Below, piece by piece: positions 26,483 to 35,921 of a DNA stretch of 64,000 nucleotides. The stretch covers positions 620,001 through 684,000 of the forward strand of contig NZ_JAWJZH010000001.1 in assembly GCF_033063295.1 (NCBI RefSeq), read 5' to 3'. The first letter of the stretch is position 1. The number at the start of each line of letters is the position of its first letter. Source of the stretch: Nitrosomonas sp. Is35 (GTDB taxonomy: Bacteria > Pseudomonadota > Gammaproteobacteria > Burkholderiales > Nitrosomonadaceae). A program made the translations under genes and the position numbers. The notes beneath the pieces are model-generated. The model was not told where the DNA came from, searched no databases, and worked only from the letters and a program-made list of their open reading frames with translations.

Positions 26483-28228
26483 CTAGAATTCACTCCATTG
26501 GTTATTGTGATCGCCGACAGCGATTTTAGCTCTTCTTGGTGATTTGGATCTGGCGCTACGCACTGTAGCATCGCCAGTCAGTCCATCATGCTCCGTGCTG
26601 TTCTTGTCAGCCAGTTGAACCACGGTTGCCGGTTTTTTGCTGCTGCTCTGTGACAGGTGGAAAATAGAAATAGCGCCGACCAATTCGTAGGCCTGCTGCT
26701 CCAGTGAAGCGGCTGCAGCGGCGGCCTGTTCGACCAGCGCTGCATTTTGCTGCGTGACTTCATCCATTTGCGATACCGCTTGCGTGACTTGCTCGATACC
26801 GGTGTTTTGCTCTTTGGAAGCGGAAGTGATGTCCGACATAATTTCGGTTAAATTTTTGATGGCCATGACAATTTCATTCATGGTTTGTCCGGTTTCATTG
26901 ACTAATGCAGCGCCTTGATCGACTTTTTTTACTGAGTCATCTATCAAAGTTTTGATTTCTTTCGCCGCCGTAGCGCTTCGCTGCGCCAGATTACGCACTT
27001 CGGTTGCTACCACGGCGAATCCGCGGCCTTGTTCACCGGCTCGCGCAGCCTCAACGGCGGCATTGAGTGCCAGGATGTTGGTTTGAAACGCTATGCCATC
27101 GATGACACTGATAATGTCTGCAATTTTGCTTGAGCTTTCGCTGATGGATGACATTGTCGAGACCACTTCCTGCATCATTTCGCCGCCTTTGGTGGTGATG
27201 TTGCTGGCGGTCATCGCGATCTGATTGGCATTGATTGAATTATCCGTATTTTGACGCACGGTCGCGGTGAGTTCCTCCATGCTGGATGCTGTTTCTTCCA
27301 GTGAAGAAGCTTGTTCTTCGGTGCGCTGTGAGAGATCCAGGTTACCCGAAGCGATCTCTCCAGTAGCTAGACGTACCGACGCAGCATTTTTCTGCACATC
27401 CAGCACCGTTGCGCGCAGGTTAACCCCCATCTGACTCAACGCTTTCAGTAGTTCGCCAAATTCATCGCCGCGGCTCACCGAGAATTTGTGCGTCAAATCG
27501 CCACCGGCCAGTTTATTGGCGATATCAATCGCTTGTTGTAGCGGTACCAGGGTATTTTTGACCATGCCGTAGGCCAGATAGGCTATTAATGCGATCCCGG
27601 TTGCTGTTATTGCGGCAATCATGCCACTGAGTGATGCGGATGCCTGAGTTTGCGACAACTCCCACCAGCCTATACCGCCGACCGTCAATAAAAATAGAGC
27701 GGGTATTGTCATTGCAAGTGCAATGCGTTTTCTGGTGGTCATTTTCAGGAAAGCTTGCAGTTTTCCGATGAAATCAGTTCGTACAATTTGTCCTTTCTCG
27801 ATTTTCAGATTTTTTGCTTTGCCTTCGAGAATCTGCTGATAAGCTGGTGCTGCTTGCTCGATTGCCGTCTGTGATGCTTTGGTGCGAACCGATAAATAAC
27901 CGGTGATCTGGCCATTTTCTATTAACGGTGTTGCATTGGCGTTGATCCAGTAGAAGTCGCCATTTTTACGGCGATTCTTAACCAAGCCGGTCCAGGGTAA
28001 GCCCTGTTTTAATGTGGCCCATAAATCTTCAAATGCTTCGGGAGGCACGTCCGGATGGCGCACGATATTGTGTGCTTTGCCGATCAGTTCTTCTTCTGAA
28101 AAACCACTGACCTCGACAAATGTGGAATTGATATAGGTTATCCTGCCTTTAGTATCCGTTGTCGATACGATTAACGTATCATCATCGATGGGATACTCGG
28201 TGTTTGTCACCGGAAGATTCAGTCTCAT
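26483..28228 (-). CDS. aer: Aer-like methyl-accepting chemotaxis protein
   Basis: A 581-residue receptor with an N-terminal cytoplasmic PAS domain (about 15-120, [17 protein letters not shown] and [16 protein letters not shown], as in Aer). It has two membrane segments at about 167-187 and 195-220 with no periplasmic domain, then HAMP and a signalling hairpin with [28 protein letters not shown]. The PAS fold in this family binds FAD and reports redox or oxygen state. The protein ends in NQWSEF, which fits the xWxxF docking pentapeptide for CheR/CheB. AAGGAT 6 bases before ATG 28228 supports the start. Confidence 0.9.
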   Translation of the reverse strand: MRLNLPVTNTEYPIDDDTLIVSTTDTKGRITYINSTFVEVSGFSEEELIGKAHNIVRHPDVPPEAFEDLWATLKQGLPWTGLVKNRRKNGDFYWINANATPLIENGQITGYLSVRTKASQTAIEQAAPAYQQILEGKAKNLKIEKGQIVRTDFIGKLQAFLKMTTRKRIALAMTIPALFLLTVGGIGWWELSQTQASASLSGMIAAITATGIALIAYLAYGMVKNTLVPLQQAIDIANKLAGGDLTHKFSVSRGDEFGELLKALSQMGVNLRATVLDVQKNAASVRLATGEIASGNLDLSQRTEEQASSLEETASSMEELTATVRQNTDNSINANQIAMTASNITTKGGEMMQEVVSTMSSISESSSKIADIISVIDGIAFQTNILALNAAVEAARAGEQGRGFAVVATEVRNLAQRSATAAKEIKTLIDDSVKKVDQGAALVNETGQTMNEIVMAIKNLTEIMSDITSASKEQNTGIEQVTQAVSQMDEVTQQNAALVEQAAAAAASLEQQAYELVGAISIFHLSQSSSKKPATVVQLADKNSTEHDGLTGDATVRSARSKSPRRAKIAVGDHNNQWSEF

Positions 28229-28783
28229 GATTTATCCTTGAGGTTTGTTCGTATGAGACTGGGCTTACGGTATATAAAAAAATAGATTCTGTCGGTGATT
28301 TCTTTTTTTATGAGGAAAATATTCCTCTTGTTATATAGGAATTATCTTATAGATTTGAAAGGTTATTGTGAAATGAGAATTGAAGAGCATATAACATATG
28401 TTTTATCAGCGGAATTTCTTGCATTGCTTGTAAATAAGTTAATAAATTGCCTTATTTCCGAACGATAGCTTGGTAATTTTTTAGGTTAATATGTAATTGA
28501 GAAAAATTGCTCATAAAAGAAATTTTGATGAACGGAATTTTGATTTGAGCAATCCTCGCGATGGCAAGATTCTCATATTTAGATCATTTTTATTGGGTGT
28601 GATGAGGGGAATTAACGCAATGATCAGAAAATACAATCAGAATATTCCTATAGTTTTTAACGCTCCAGGCAGATACTATTGACGGTTATCAATATTAGTA
28701 AGTATCCAACCGGAATGGCAGCTAATGATTGAGATGGTAGCGATGATCAGATATCTGAATATATGCATATGGATTGATGGCGA
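28229..28783. other. A/T-rich intergenic region
   Basis: 555 bp between the divergent chemoreceptor and histidine kinase genes. It must hold both promoters, but no consensus sites are obvious. There is a short inverted repeat GAGGAA-(4 nt)-TTCCTC at about 28310-28335. Open frames of about 60 codons here look non-coding. No RNA gene was recognised. Confidence 0.5.
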
Positions 28784-30427
28784 ATGAATGCACGGAAAGA
28801 ATCCGGTTGGGTAGAAAAATTTTCTCCAGATGTGCTCTGGGATGCACCGGATAATCAAGGGATGCATTCCGGGGCGAAATCAATTGCAAAAATGCCAGCG
28901 CATGGAATGCAATTGCTTTCATGCATATCTCATGATGGCAACGATCATTCAGAAATCGCCGAGACCAAGACGCAGGAGAGACTGACTAAACTGGCGTGTT
29001 TATATGAAATTTCACGCGCCATGTTGCGGATACATTCTGTTGATGAACTGTGCCAGCAGCTGATTGAACACATGCGGCTTGCGTGGCAGTCGTATGATCT
29101 GATTTTTCCTTTCATAGAAATTGATGGCAATTTTTATGCAGCAGGCGAACCCGGGTCTTTGTTGATTCATAAATTTTCTGTCCCGCTGCTGGTAAATGGC
29201 GATGTTGCCGGTCAAGTGGGCGTACTTTCCGAGGATATGCGTGTTACCAGCTGGCCGGAAAATGAAGACACGTTATTTTTAAAAAATATCGCCAGTGACC
29301 TCGGATTATGGCTGGAACAAAAAAAGCTTGCTGACGCCCAAAATGCATTAGTGCATGATGTCCGGATGATCGAAAGCGCATTTAACGCTCACTCCATCGT
29401 TGCGATAACCGATAAAACCGGAAAAATACGCTATGTTAATGAAAATTTTTGCCTGGTTTCCAAGTACTCGACCAGTGAATTAATCGGGCAAGATCATAGC
29501 ATTGTTAATTCCGGCTACCATTCTAAAGAATTCATGAAAGACTTATGGGTTACTATCACCCAGGGTCAGGTCTGGCGAGGAGAAATCAAGAATCGCGCCA
29601 AAGACGGCACGTACTACTGGGTCGACACGACGATAGTGCCTTTTCTTGACGGTGACGGATTGCCCTATCAATACGTGGGGATACGAACTGAAGTAACGAA
29701 TTACAAGCAACTGGAACAAAAAATGGAAGAGCAAGTAGCGGAATTAGCCCGCTCTAATGATGAGCTGGAACAATTTGCGTATGTTGTTACGCATGATCTG
29801 CAAGAGCCGCTCCGTGCCATTAACAGCTTCGTTCAACTACTTAAAAAATATTGCGATCAGCAACTGGATGAACGCGCCAGGGAATTGATTACACATGCGG
29901 TGGCCGGTACCAACCGGATGCAAATCCTCATTGATGACTTGCTGACATATGCACAAGTCAATGCATGCCAAACGCTCGCAGAAATTGATTGCGAGCTGCT
30001 GTTGGAGAATGTGTTGACTGACTTATCCGTCATTGTGGGCGAATGCAACGCGGTAGTGACCCACGATAAACTTCCCGTGATCAAAGGTATTCGCTTCCAG
30101 TTTATTCAGTTGTTTACCAATTTGATCAACAATGCGCTCAAGTTTCGCAGAGATCAATTGCCCCAAATCCATGTCGGAGTAGAAGAAAATCAAAGCGAAT
30201 GGATTTTCTCGGTCATCGATAACGGCATAGGCATTGAAGAGCAGTATCTGGAACGTATTTTCCGGGTATTCCAGCGTTTGCACAGCCGCCGCGAATATGC
30301 CGGTACCGGGATTGGTTTGGCCATTTGCAAGAAAGTGGTGGAACATCACGGCGGGAAAATCTGGGTCAAATCAGCGCCCGGCATCGGTTCTTCGTTCTAT
30401 TTCACAATTCCGAAAGTTAGTTATTAA
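28784..30427 (+). CDS. GAF-PAS sensor histidine kinase (phytochrome-kinase type)
   Basis: A 547-residue soluble kinase. A GAF-like domain spans about 60-190 and a PAS domain about 195-310 (YVNENFCLVSKYSTSELIGQDH, RAKDGTYYWVDTTIVPF). A coiled linker leads to HisKA with the phospho-acceptor His337 in YVVTHDLQEPLRAI. The ATPase has NLINNALKF, VIDNGIGI and GTGIGLAICKKVVEHHGG. The DLQEPLR form is typical of phytochrome-like kinases, but the GAF lacks a recognisable chromophore Cys and there is no PHY domain. It is immediately followed by an Rcp1-type receiver gene, its likely partner. Confidence 0.88.
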   Translation: MNARKESGWVEKFSPDVLWDAPDNQGMHSGAKSIAKMPAHGMQLLSCISHDGNDHSEIAETKTQERLTKLACLYEISRAMLRIHSVDELCQQLIEHMRLAWQSYDLIFPFIEIDGNFYAAGEPGSLLIHKFSVPLLVNGDVAGQVGVLSEDMRVTSWPENEDTLFLKNIASDLGLWLEQKKLADAQNALVHDVRMIESAFNAHSIVAITDKTGKIRYVNENFCLVSKYSTSELIGQDHSIVNSGYHSKEFMKDLWVTITQGQVWRGEIKNRAKDGTYYWVDTTIVPFLDGDGLPYQYVGIRTEVTNYKQLEQKMEEQVAELARSNDELEQFAYVVTHDLQEPLRAINSFVQLLKKYCDQQLDERARELITHAVAGTNRMQILIDDLLTYAQVNACQTLAEIDCELLLENVLTDLSVIVGECNAVVTHDKLPVIKGIRFQFIQLFTNLINNALKFRRDQLPQIHVGVEENQSEWIFSVIDNGIGIEEQYLERIFRVFQRLHSRREYAGTGIGLAICKKVVEHHGGKIWVKSAPGIGSSFYFTIPKVSY

Positions 30428-30428
30428 G

Positions 30429-30875
30429 ATGCAACAAAAAAGAAATGTTGATCCCAGAATGATCCTGATGATCGATGATAATCCGACCGATGTGTTATTG
30501 ATCAAAGAGGCTTTTGCATTCTGTGAGGGAAATTGTGAAGTGTATGTCGCTGAGGATGGCGTTTACGCACTGGAGTTTTTAAGGCGGCAAGGGGAATTTC
30601 TATCTGCGCCGCGTCCGGATATCATCCTGCTGGATTTAAATATGCCGAGAAAAAGCGGGTTGGAAGTTTTAACCGAGCTGAAATCAGACCCCGATTTCAA
30701 GAGAATTCCCGTCATCGTTTATACCTCTTCCGTGACAAAAGAAGATATCAAAGCGGCGTACAACCATCATGCCAATAGTTATATCAGAAAATCGGTGGAT
30801 TTTGACGATTGTATAAGAACTGCAAAATCGATCAAGGATTTTTGGTTTACTTCTTCTGTTTTATCAGAGCCTTGA
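30429..30875 (+). CDS. single-domain response regulator, Rcp1-like
   Basis: A 148-residue stand-alone receiver. It has the acidic pair MIDDNPTDV, phospho-acceptor Asp69 in IILLDLNMPRKSG, Thr/Ser in VIVYTSSVTKEDI and Lys in YIRKSVDF. There is no output domain. Members of the Rcp1 type are partners of phytochrome-like kinases and pass phosphate to other proteins. The ATG at 30429 starts one base after the kinase stop codon and is preferred to an upstream in-frame start inside the kinase gene. Confidence 0.88.
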   Translation: MQQKRNVDPRMILMIDDNPTDVLLIKEAFAFCEGNCEVYVAEDGVYALEFLRRQGEFLSAPRPDIILLDLNMPRKSGLEVLTELKSDPDFKRIPVIVYTSSVTKEDIKAAYNHHANSYIRKSVDFDDCIRTAKSIKDFWFTSSVLSEP

Positions 30876-30881
30876 TTAATC

Positions 30882-32339
30882 ATGACTTCATCTAAAATTC
30901 ATATTTTGTTGATTGAAGATAATGAAACGGATGCCATACTCGTACAAAATGATTTACAGCTCGCGATGGGCGATCAGATTACCGTGGTTCATGCCGAACG
31001 ATTAAGTTCCGCGCTCGAATTAATCCGCAAGCAGCCGTTTGATTTAATTCTGTCCGATCTGACATTGCCAGATAGCGATGGGGTTACGACAATCAACCGG
31101 CTGCGTGAAAGTGCCGCGAGTATTCCTATTGCAGTTCTGTCATTTAGAGATGATGAAAAACTGGCGATCAAAGCGATCAAGGCGGGTGCGCAGGATTATC
31201 TGGTGAAAGGCAGTCTGACCGAAGGGGTTCTGGCGCGTGTCATCCGGTATTCAATCGAACGGAAGCGCTTGGAAGAGGGGAGCAGAAAGGCGCAAAAGCG
31301 GTTCCAGACAGTGTTTGAGAAAGCGCCGCTGGGAATTGCCCTTATCAACTTGCAGACAGGAAAATACTATGATGTCAATCCAATGTATGCCTGCATTGCG
31401 GGCCGCAGCGTAGACGAGCTTCTCCACCTCAATCAATCGGACATTATTCACCCGGACGATGTGCTGTCCTATCGGAAGGAGATCGAGCTTTTCATTCATC
31501 ATCAATCGCACGATAGCAAAATAGTCAAAAGAGTGTTGCGGACGGATATGTCCATCATCTGGATCGAGATGTCCCTGGTGCCGTTTGAATCCATGGATGG
31601 CCAGGAAATCTGTTATTTATGCATGATTGAAGACATTACGGAACGAAAGCGGATGATCGAGAATCTGCGCCATTTAACGACGCATCTGCAGGATGTCCGG
31701 GAAGAGGAAAGAACCCGGATCGGCCGGGAAATACACGATGTTCTGGGCGGCACATTGACCGTTCTGAAAATGGATCTGGATTGGCTGTCAAAAAAAATTA
31801 CGGCGGATCCCATGCATGAGCGGATAAAATCGCTGTATGCCTTGACGGGCGAGGCAATTGAGACTGCGCGCCGGGTGTCAATCAATTTGCGGCCTAATGT
31901 ACTGGATAATCTCGGGTTGTATGGTGCCATCGAATGGCTGGTGCGTGAATTTGAACAGCGTACTAATATAAAATGCTACTTGGAATCCGTCATATCGGCC
32001 ATATCTTGTAATAACAAGAACTTTGAAACCAGTATTTTTAGAATAATTCAGGAAATATTTATCAATATCACCCGGCATTCGCGCGCCACGAGAGTGGATA
32101 TCGAACTCATTGAAGATGATACGGATATTGTGATTACCATTAAAGATAATGGCGTTGGCATTACGGAATCACAACTGCTGAATCCCGAGTCATTTGGAAT
32201 TATAGGCATGAAAGAGAGAACACAACAGTTTGGCGGTACGCTGGAAATAGCCGGTACTCCCCTTCAGGGCAGTGTCGTAACACTCAAAATACCGCTGACC
32301 ATTGCGGTAACCAATGTCGGGGAATTAGTTCATGATTAA
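30882..32339 (+). CDS. REC-PAS-HisKA_3 histidine kinase
   Basis: A 485-residue protein with an N-terminal receiver (Asp59 in LILSDLTLPDSDG), a PAS domain at about 145-265 (FEKAPLGIALINLQTG, FIHHQSHDSKIVKRVLR), a HisKA_3 dimerisation domain with His285 in RTIGREIHDVLGG-type sequence, and a NarX-like ATPase (IIQEIFINITRHSRA, DNGVGI). The receiver at the front suggests that it takes phosphate from another kinase before passing a signal on. Its stop overlaps the start of the LuxR-type regulator by 8 bp, so these two form a pair. Confidence 0.88.
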   Translation: MTSSKIHILLIEDNETDAILVQNDLQLAMGDQITVVHAERLSSALELIRKQPFDLILSDLTLPDSDGVTTINRLRESAASIPIAVLSFRDDEKLAIKAIKAGAQDYLVKGSLTEGVLARVIRYSIERKRLEEGSRKAQKRFQTVFEKAPLGIALINLQTGKYYDVNPMYACIAGRSVDELLHLNQSDIIHPDDVLSYRKEIELFIHHQSHDSKIVKRVLRTDMSIIWIEMSLVPFESMDGQEICYLCMIEDITERKRMIENLRHLTTHLQDVREEERTRIGREIHDVLGGTLTVLKMDLDWLSKKITADPMHERIKSLYALTGEAIETARRVSINLRPNVLDNLGLYGAIEWLVREFEQRTNIKCYLESVISAISCNNKNFETSIFRIIQEIFINITRHSRATRVDIELIEDDTDIVITIKDNGVGITESQLLNPESFGIIGMKERTQQFGGTLEIAGTPLQGSVVTLKIPLTIAVTNVGELVHD

Positions 32340-32964
32340 CGTTCTGATTGCGGATGATCACGCTTTATTTCGTGATGGCCTGAAAAGGATATTTAACGAG
32401 ACGGACGATATCAATGTCGTTGCGGAAGCCATAGACGGTAAGGATATTCTAAAGAAAACACGGGAATTTGACTGGGACATCGCGCTGCTGGATATTAACC
32501 TGCCCGATATCAACGGTCTGGATATTCTGAAGAGAATATTAACGACCAATGCTTCGTCATGTGTGTTGGTGCTCAGTATGTATCCGGAAGAGGAATATGC
32601 GATCCGCGCGATCCGCTCCGGTGCTTCCGGTTATTTGACCAAAGACAGTCCTACGGATCAGTTGATTAACGTGATTCGCCGTTTGGCGAAAGGTGGGAAG
32701 TACGTCAATCCGGAATTGGCCGAGAAGCTGTTATTCAATCCGGTGATGGAATCGGATAAATTAACCCACACGACCTTTTCGGATCGCGAATTTCATGTGT
32801 TTAAACTGATTGTTGCCGGTGAATCGTTAACTGCCATCGCCAATAAACTGTCGCTCAGTGTCAAAACGGTCAGCACGTACCGCTCGCGCATTCTGGAAAA
32901 GATGAATATGAAGAATAATGCGCAACTGGTACGGTACGCGATACAACACCGGCTGGTGGAATAA
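32332..32964 (+). CDS. NarL/LuxR-family response regulator
   Basis: A 210-residue regulator with an N-terminal receiver (DDHALFRDGL, phospho-acceptor Asp54 in IALLDINLPDING, Lys in YLTKDSPTDQL). The C-terminal LuxR helix-turn-helix spans about 145-205 (FSDREFHVFKLIVAGESLTAIANKLSLSVKTVSTYR). It is translationally coupled to the HisKA_3 kinase and is the only DNA-binding output in this four-gene signalling block. Target genes are unknown. Confidence 0.92.
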   Translation: MINVLIADDHALFRDGLKRIFNETDDINVVAEAIDGKDILKKTREFDWDIALLDINLPDINGLDILKRILTTNASSCVLVLSMYPEEEYAIRAIRSGASGYLTKDSPTDQLINVIRRLAKGGKYVNPELAEKLLFNPVMESDKLTHTTFSDREFHVFKLIVAGESLTAIANKLSLSVKTVSTYRSRILEKMNMKNNAQLVRYAIQHRLVE

Positions 32965-32982
32965 AATCCGCTGCGGGTTTTA

Positions 32983-33645
32983 TTAAAGCTGGTTGGAAAA
33001 GTAGTTGAGTATCAGCTGCTTGAGTATCGTCAGCTTGCCATGAAAGAAGTGCCCGGCGCCGGGTATGAAAACAATGGGTTGCGATACGGGCGCCGCCCAT
33101 GTCAACACCGCTTCAGGTAATACAATATCATCCTTGTCCCCTTGCACGATCAAAGCGCATTGCGTCGTTTCAGGCACTGGCGGCGCTTGCAGATTAACCA
33201 CCGAGGGTGCGACTAGAATCAGAAACTCCGGAGCCAGTCGCTCGGCAACGTGCAGTTGAATCGCTCCACCGAATGAAAACCCAGCCAGTAGCAGTGGAAT
33301 ATCCGTGACTTGATGTGTGAACTGTTCGCGTAGGGTCTGCGTGACTGCAAGCACGTCGTCGATCTCGCCGCTGCCATGATCGAATTGACCTTCGCTCAGG
33401 CCCACGCCCCGGAAGTTGAATTTAGCGGTAATAAATCCAAGTTCCAGCAAAGTCGTGAATAAAGTATGCACAATCTTGTTATCCATGGTTCCGCCGTGTA
33501 GCGGGTGCGGATGGGCGATGACGGCAATTCCCTTGGGAACCGATTGAGGTTCGCCCAAAACGGTTTCGAGCCTGCCCGCGGGGCCATCGATGAAAAACTT
33601 TTGCGTAGCCAGTGCCAAGTTATCGGTCTCAATGCGTGTCAGCAA
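32983..33645 (-). CDS. alpha/beta hydrolase
   Basis: A 220-residue hydrolase with AVIAHPHPLHGGTMDNKIV (HPHP near the oxyanion hole), FNFRGVGLSEG, the nucleophile elbow AGFSFGGAIQL, an Asp in VQGDKDDIV and a catalytic His in GAGHFFHG. It belongs to the small-hydrolase group often annotated as dienelactone-hydrolase-like. The substrate is unknown. It starts 6 bp after the ferredoxin stop codon, so the two genes are probably cotranscribed. Confidence 0.85.
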   Translation of the reverse strand: MLTRIETDNLALATQKFFIDGPAGRLETVLGEPQSVPKGIAVIAHPHPLHGGTMDNKIVHTLFTTLLELGFITAKFNFRGVGLSEGQFDHGSGEIDDVLAVTQTLREQFTHQVTDIPLLLAGFSFGGAIQLHVAERLAPEFLILVAPSVVNLQAPPVPETTQCALIVQGDKDDIVLPEAVLTWAAPVSQPIVFIPGAGHFFHGKLTILKQLILNYFSNQL

Positions 33646-33651
33646 AGTGAA

Positions 33652-33960
33652 TCAGATTTTCAAGCGTTCAACGATGTTTCCTTTGATCAGATGTTCGTCG
33701 ATGATTTCGTCAATGTCGTCCTTGTCGATATACGTGTACCACGTTTCTTCCGGGTAAATGACGATCACCGGGCCTTCATCACAGCGATCCAAGCATCCGG
33801 CGTTGTTGATGCGGACTTTTTTTGGGCCGCTCAGCTTCAGCGATTTAATGCGCTGCTTGGCATAATCGCGCAGTTCCTGCGCACCGAAATCGTTGCAGCA
33901 TTTGGCGCCACCCTCGCGTTGATTGGTGCAGAAAAAAACATGGTGCTGATAATAACTCAT
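33652..33960 (-). CDS. thioredoxin-fold [2Fe-2S] ferredoxin
   Basis: A 102-residue protein beginning MSYYQHHVFFCTNQREGG. The four likely cluster ligands are Cys in FFCTNQ and AKCC, and in NAGCLDRC, followed by EGPVIVIYPEETWY, as in Shethna-like thioredoxin-fold ferredoxins. ATG 33960 is chosen over an upstream in-frame start because AGGAAT precedes it and the family begins at this point. The redox partner is unknown. Confidence 0.9.
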   Translation of the reverse strand: MSYYQHHVFFCTNQREGGAKCCNDFGAQELRDYAKQRIKSLKLSGPKKVRINNAGCLDRCDEGPVIVIYPEETWYTYIDKDDIDEIIDEHLIKGNIVERLKI

Positions 33961-33995
33961 GAGTATTCCTGGAAAGAATGTGAAAGAAGGTAAGT

Positions 33996-35108
33996 TTAAC
34001 GCAATTTTATTTCCGTCCACATACGGCTGAGCACCCGGCGTTGTTTGTGATCCAGATCCGTGATCATCTCCAGCCGCGATAACGTATCCTCGTCCGGAAA
34101 TATCACTTTATTGTGCACTAATTCCGGCTTGATGAATGACTTGGCTTCGCGGTTAGGATTGCCAGACCCGATCAAGTTGGTCAGTTCGGCGGAATTTTTG
34201 CCATCGAGCATGAAATTAATAAATTGATGTGCTAAGTCAGTATGTTTTCCGCTTTTATGCAGCACCATGCTATCCAGCGACATGACCGCGCCTTGCTTGG
34301 GAATGGCATAATCGATGGTGAAATGCCGTCCGGTTTTTTGCGCATCCATGGCCGCCTGAAATAAATCGTTCGAATAACCGTGCACCACCCATAAATCGCC
34401 GATGGCGATTTCGCGGATGTAACTGGTGTTACTGAATGCAGCCCAGTAAGGTTTGACGCGGATGATCAGTTCCTTGGCTTGATTCCAATGCGCCTCATCT
34501 TGATCGTTCGCGGCATAACCTAGGTATAACAACGCCGCCGCCATCAACTCGCGCGGACTGTCCAGCACGGTCACGCGCCCTTTTATTTTCTGCAGGTATT
34601 CCGGTTCGAAGATAACGGCCCAGGTATCCACCGGCAAACCCAGTTCGCGCATTTTGTGGGCATTGAATCCCAGTAATGTCAGCGTGTAAGCATACGGAAC
34701 GGAATAGCGATTGTCCGGGTCGAAGCGTGTCTTCAGGTAAGCGGGATGAATGTTTTTCAGGTTCGGCAGCAATGCTTTATCCAGCGGAATCAGAACGCCT
34801 TGGCGTATCAGGGTATCCAGGGCGTTGCCGGTTGGTACGATCAAATCATAGCCAGTCGCGCCCGCAGCGAGTTTGGCGAGCATTTCCTCATTGTCGGAAA
34901 AATAATCTTGTTCGACGCGGCAATCGCATTGCGCTTCAAAGCGCTCGATCGTTTCCGGCGCGATGTAATTGTTCCAGTTGAATAGTTGCAGGACGCGCGC
35001 AGCCGCTTGATCGTGCACGGCATCGTCTGATTGCGGCGCGCATCCGGCTACCACGACGAAGAATAATGTCACACTCAAACGAACCCAACGCGGCAACGAA
35101 TCGATCAT
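33996..35108 (-). CDS. potD: polyamine ABC transporter substrate-binding lipoprotein (PotD/PotF type)
   Basis: A 370-residue protein with signal and lipobox VVVAGC (Cys23), so it is a lipid-anchored periplasmic binder. The mature start LQLFNWNNYIAPETIERFE is typical of PotD/PotF, as are TGYDLIVPTGNAL and the WVVHGYSND region that lines the polyamine pocket. Its gene is the last of the transporter set, 5 bp after the second permease gene. Spermidine versus putrescine preference cannot be told by eye. Confidence 0.9.
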   Translation of the reverse strand: MIDSLPRWVRLSVTLFFVVVAGCAPQSDDAVHDQAAARVLQLFNWNNYIAPETIERFEAQCDCRVEQDYFSDNEEMLAKLAAGATGYDLIVPTGNALDTLIRQGVLIPLDKALLPNLKNIHPAYLKTRFDPDNRYSVPYAYTLTLLGFNAHKMRELGLPVDTWAVIFEPEYLQKIKGRVTVLDSPRELMAAALLYLGYAANDQDEAHWNQAKELIIRVKPYWAAFSNTSYIREIAIGDLWVVHGYSNDLFQAAMDAQKTGRHFTIDYAIPKQGAVMSLDSMVLHKSGKHTDLAHQFINFMLDGKNSAELTNLIGSGNPNREAKSFIKPELVHNKVIFPDEDTLSRLEMITDLDHKQRRVLSRMWTEIKLR

Positions 35109-35113
35109 GACGA

Positions 35114-35917
35114 TTAGGATTTGCCCAGCATGCTGTTATCGAAGCGCGTGGCGATGATAATCAGCGTTAATGTCAGCAGCATCAATAAAGTGGAGACGGC
35201 GTTCACTTCCGGCGTGACCGCCACTTTGATCATCGTATAGATTTGGATCGGCAGAATCGGATCACCCACGCCTTTAGTGAAGAAGGTGATGACGAAATCG
35301 TCGATCGATAGCGTGAACGACATTAATGCACCCGCGATGATGGCAGGTCTGATCAGTGGCAGCGTGATTTGCCGGAAAGTCTGCCACGGTGTTGCGCCCA
35401 GGTCCCGGGCCGCTTCAAAAATGGATTCATCCATGCCCTGCAAGCGTGCGCGTACGATAATTGCGACAAATCCAATGCAAAAAGTCGTATGGGCGATGAT
35501 GATGGAGAGCATGCCCAGCGTCAGGTTGAGCACTTGCAGAAAAAACAGCAGCAATGAAACGCCCAGCAGGATTTCCGGCATAGCCACCGGGGTAAAGGCT
35601 AGAACCGGCAATACTTTGAGTTTGTAGCGATGAATCGCCAAACCGGCCATGGTGCCCAGCACGGTGGCAAGAAAACTGGCGCTGACCGCGATGATCAATG
35701 AATTACGCGCGGCTTCCAGCATTTCATGATTGTGCAATAACGCTTTGTACCAATGAAATGTAAATCCCACCCACTCGGCATTGAGCTTCGAATCGTTGAA
35801 TGAAAATACAACCACAATGATCAACGGAATGTACAAAAAGGCATACACCAGAATCGAGACGATCCACAAAGCGGTCAGGCGGTGCGATGAGGATTGTTTT
35901 GCACGAAAATTAGGCAT
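35114..35917 (-). CDS. potC: polyamine ABC transporter permease (PotC/PotI type)
   Basis: A permease of about 267 residues with six predicted membrane helices. The EAA loop for ATPase contact reads EAARDLGATPWQTFRQITLPLIRP, and the first helix FLYIPLIIVVVFSFND is typical of PotC/PotI. ATG 35917 is preferred to an in-frame TTG at 35950 that would overlap the other permease gene; the resulting gap is 4 bp. Confidence 0.9.
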   Translation of the reverse strand: MPNFRAKQSSSHRLTALWIVSILVYAFLYIPLIIVVVFSFNDSKLNAEWVGFTFHWYKALLHNHEMLEAARNSLIIAVSASFLATVLGTMAGLAIHRYKLKVLPVLAFTPVAMPEILLGVSLLLFFLQVLNLTLGMLSIIIAHTTFCIGFVAIIVRARLQGMDESIFEAARDLGATPWQTFRQITLPLIRPAIIAGALMSFTLSIDDFVITFFTKGVGDPILPIQIYTMIKVAVTPEVNAVSTLLMLLTLTLIIIATRFDNSMLGKS

Positions 35918-35921
35918 GGCT

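Noticed and set aside
28497..28682. 61-codon frame upstream of the histidine kinase
   Set aside because: A/T-rich, starting at a TTG, with no ribosome site and no similarity recognised. It is probably chance.
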